Source: an uncultured Sphingomonadaceae bacterium (lineage in GTDB: Bacteria; Pseudomonadota; Alphaproteobacteria; Sphingomonadales; Sphingomonadaceae). From it: a stretch of DNA of 46,971 bases. Under the pieces are notes generated by a model. That model saw nothing but the letters and a program-made list of their open reading frames with translations, was not told the origin of the DNA and searched no databases. Location: positions 1-46,971 of the forward strand of contig CANMBD010000007.1 of assembly GCA_947495985.1 (NCBI GenBank), written 5' to 3'. Of this stretch, positions 46,342-46,971 are shown in pieces. Made by a program: the position numbers and the translations under genes. The first letter of the stretch is position 1. Each line of letters starts with the position of its first letter.

Positions 46342-46360
46342 CGTAAGCATGGCGTAAGCA
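46342..46360 (+). repeat. Paired CGTAAGCA direct repeat, left of tRNA-Arg
   Basis: CGTAAGCA at 46342-46349 and 46353-46360, 11 bases apart. The same pair, inverted and with the same 11-base step, is found right of the tRNA at 46502-46520. A single copy is at 46174-46181 in the older scar. Equal phasing suggests arm-type binding sites of a tyrosine integrase or its accessory factor. Confidence 0.6.
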
Positions 46361-46375
46361 TCTCGCGAACGGTAT

Positions 46376-46452
46376 GCACCCGTAGCTCAGCTGGATAGAG
46401 CGCCGCCCTCCGAAGGCGGAGGCCAGAGGTTCGAATCCTCTCGGGTGCGCCA
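46376..46452 (+). tRNA. tRNA-Arg (anticodon CCG)
   Basis: The acceptor GCACCCG (46376-46382) pairs with CGGGTGC (46442-46448), followed by the discriminator G and an encoded CCA at 46450-46452. The D-arm AGCTCAGCTGGATAGAGC, the anticodon arm with loop CTCCGAA (anticodon CCG, reading CGG arginine codons) and the T-arm AGAGGTTCGAATCCTCT are complete. It is an intact gene and the target of the attachment-site scars to its left. tRNA-Arg genes of this kind are frequent integration sites for genomic islands. Confidence 0.95.
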
Positions 46453-46818
46453 TTTCTCTCAATAAATCAATATCTTAGAAAACGGCGCCGCGGAACTTTG
46501 CTGCTTACGTGGTGCTTACGCGGCGATTTTGCGTAGACAATCAGGCAATTATGGCGTGCTGGAGCGATATCGCCAACTAAATCAGTCGGTTTTGCGGTAA
46601 GTTCGAATCTCACGCGCCCCACCACGTGAGAAATGGTTCGCTGCCGTGCCAGTGAGTACTCCTTGATGCGAAATGACGCCGACGGTGCGAATGCCAACCC
46701 GCGATGAGATGCGAACTATTCCTAAGCAGTCGCGCTACGCTCGGCTGGCAGCGGCCTACGACCAGTTCGCTCGCACAATACGGCGGATAGCGATGGCGCC
46801 GGACGGCAGCCGGAGGCC
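46453..46818. other. Region right of tRNA-Arg with inverted arm repeats and a tRNA 3' remnant
   Basis: TGCTTACG appears at 46502-46509 and 46513-46520, the reverse complement of the CGTAAGCA pair left of the tRNA. At about 46595-46624 there is a tRNA 3' end: a T-arm like AAGTTCGAATCTC, then GCGCCCC, A and CCA, with no matching GGGGCGC 5' half upstream. No protein-coding gene is recognised until the AraC fragment at 46819. Confidence 0.5.
46590..46624 (+). pseudogene. 3' remnant of a second tRNA gene
   Basis: GTAAGTTCGAATCTCAC reads as a T-arm with one mismatch, followed by GCGCCCC, a discriminator A and CCA. The upstream 50 bases do not fold into D- and anticodon arms, and no complementary acceptor strand is present. 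It is probably an attachment-site footprint of another integration; the isotype cannot be determined. Confidence 0.5.
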
Positions 46819-46971
46819 CTACTGCCGCGCCTCCCGCCGCCACTTCCCTGGCGTTGTGCCCAGCACGCGGCGGAAGGTATCGGTCATATGGCTTTGGGAG
46901 GCGAAGCCGGTGGCGTAGGCGATTTCGGCGAGGGGCATGTCGCCTAGACGCAGGAGTTCGCAGGCTTTGTC
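46819..46971 (-). CDS. AraC-family regulator, 3' end only (runs off the window)
   Basis: On the minus strand the last 50 codons read from the window edge: KACELLRLGDMPLAEIAYAT, then GFASQSHMTDTFRRVLGTTP and GKWRREARQ, ending in TAG at 46821-46819. This is the second helix-turn-helix of an AraC regulator, with the classical GFxSQSHxTxxFRRxxGxTPxxWRR signature. The sensor domain and start lie outside the window, so its targets are unknown. It is higher in GC than the tRNA region beside it. Confidence 0.88.
   Translation of the reverse strand, partial: DKACELLRLGDMPLAEIAYATGFASQSHMTDTFRRVLGTTPGKWRREARQ

Overview
The window reads as chromosomal DNA of a sphingomonad-type alphaproteobacterium (Sphingomonadales, marine or aromatic-degrading). 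The grounds are three TonB-dependent receptors of the type these bacteria use for sugar and aromatic uptake, the homogentisate and phenylacetyl-CoA genes, the style of the LuxR, TetR and AraC regulators, and moderate GC with islands of higher GC. This assignment is inference from gene content; there is no rRNA marker.

Layout. 1-4600 is a decayed mobile-element zone: a broken tyrosine integrase, an ssb gene, a truncated pilin-like head, an HTH/AlpA trio and a hipBA toxin-antitoxin pair. 5035-16648 (minus strand) is a xylose/xyloside operon: TetR regulator, TonB receptor, family 3 glycosidase, a broken mutarotase, xylulokinase, a SRPBCC protein, xylose isomerase, a PhyH-family dioxygenase and a GPH sugar symporter. 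Two TetR-type palindromes lie between the regulator and the receptor. 17198-27503 is a visibly GC-richer catabolic block: TonB receptor, two SDR dehydrogenases, VOC protein and acyl-CoA ligase, divergent from a cupin dioxygenase, plus LuxR, TetR, EthD and phenylacetate-CoA ligase. It ends in a truncated MaoC fragment, and gene debris flanks both sides.

27774-35050 is a homogentisate module. A LuxR regulator diverges across a perfect 20-bp palindrome from an overlapping operon of MBL-fold protein, FAD aromatic hydroxylase, DUF2783 protein, homogentisate dioxygenase, fumarylacetoacetase and the two subunits of a 3-oxoacid CoA-transferase. Together these could carry a hydroxylated phenylacetate to fumarate plus acetoacetyl-CoA. 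Neither 4-hydroxyphenylpyruvate dioxygenase nor maleylacetoacetate isomerase is present in the window. 35135-36719 holds an AhpD-like protein and a thioredoxin reductase.

37088-45954 is the most unusual part: a TonB receptor, nitronate monooxygenase, amidase and MOSC protein, then (past an AraC regulator on the opposite strand) a nitrilase overlapping an aldoxime dehydratase. This looks like a system for taking up and degrading a compound with an N-O or C-N group (aldoxime to nitrile to acid). The right end carries an intact tRNA-Arg(CCG) preceded by repeated attachment-site scars, a second tRNA 3' remnant, and the 3' end of an AraC-family gene that runs off the window.
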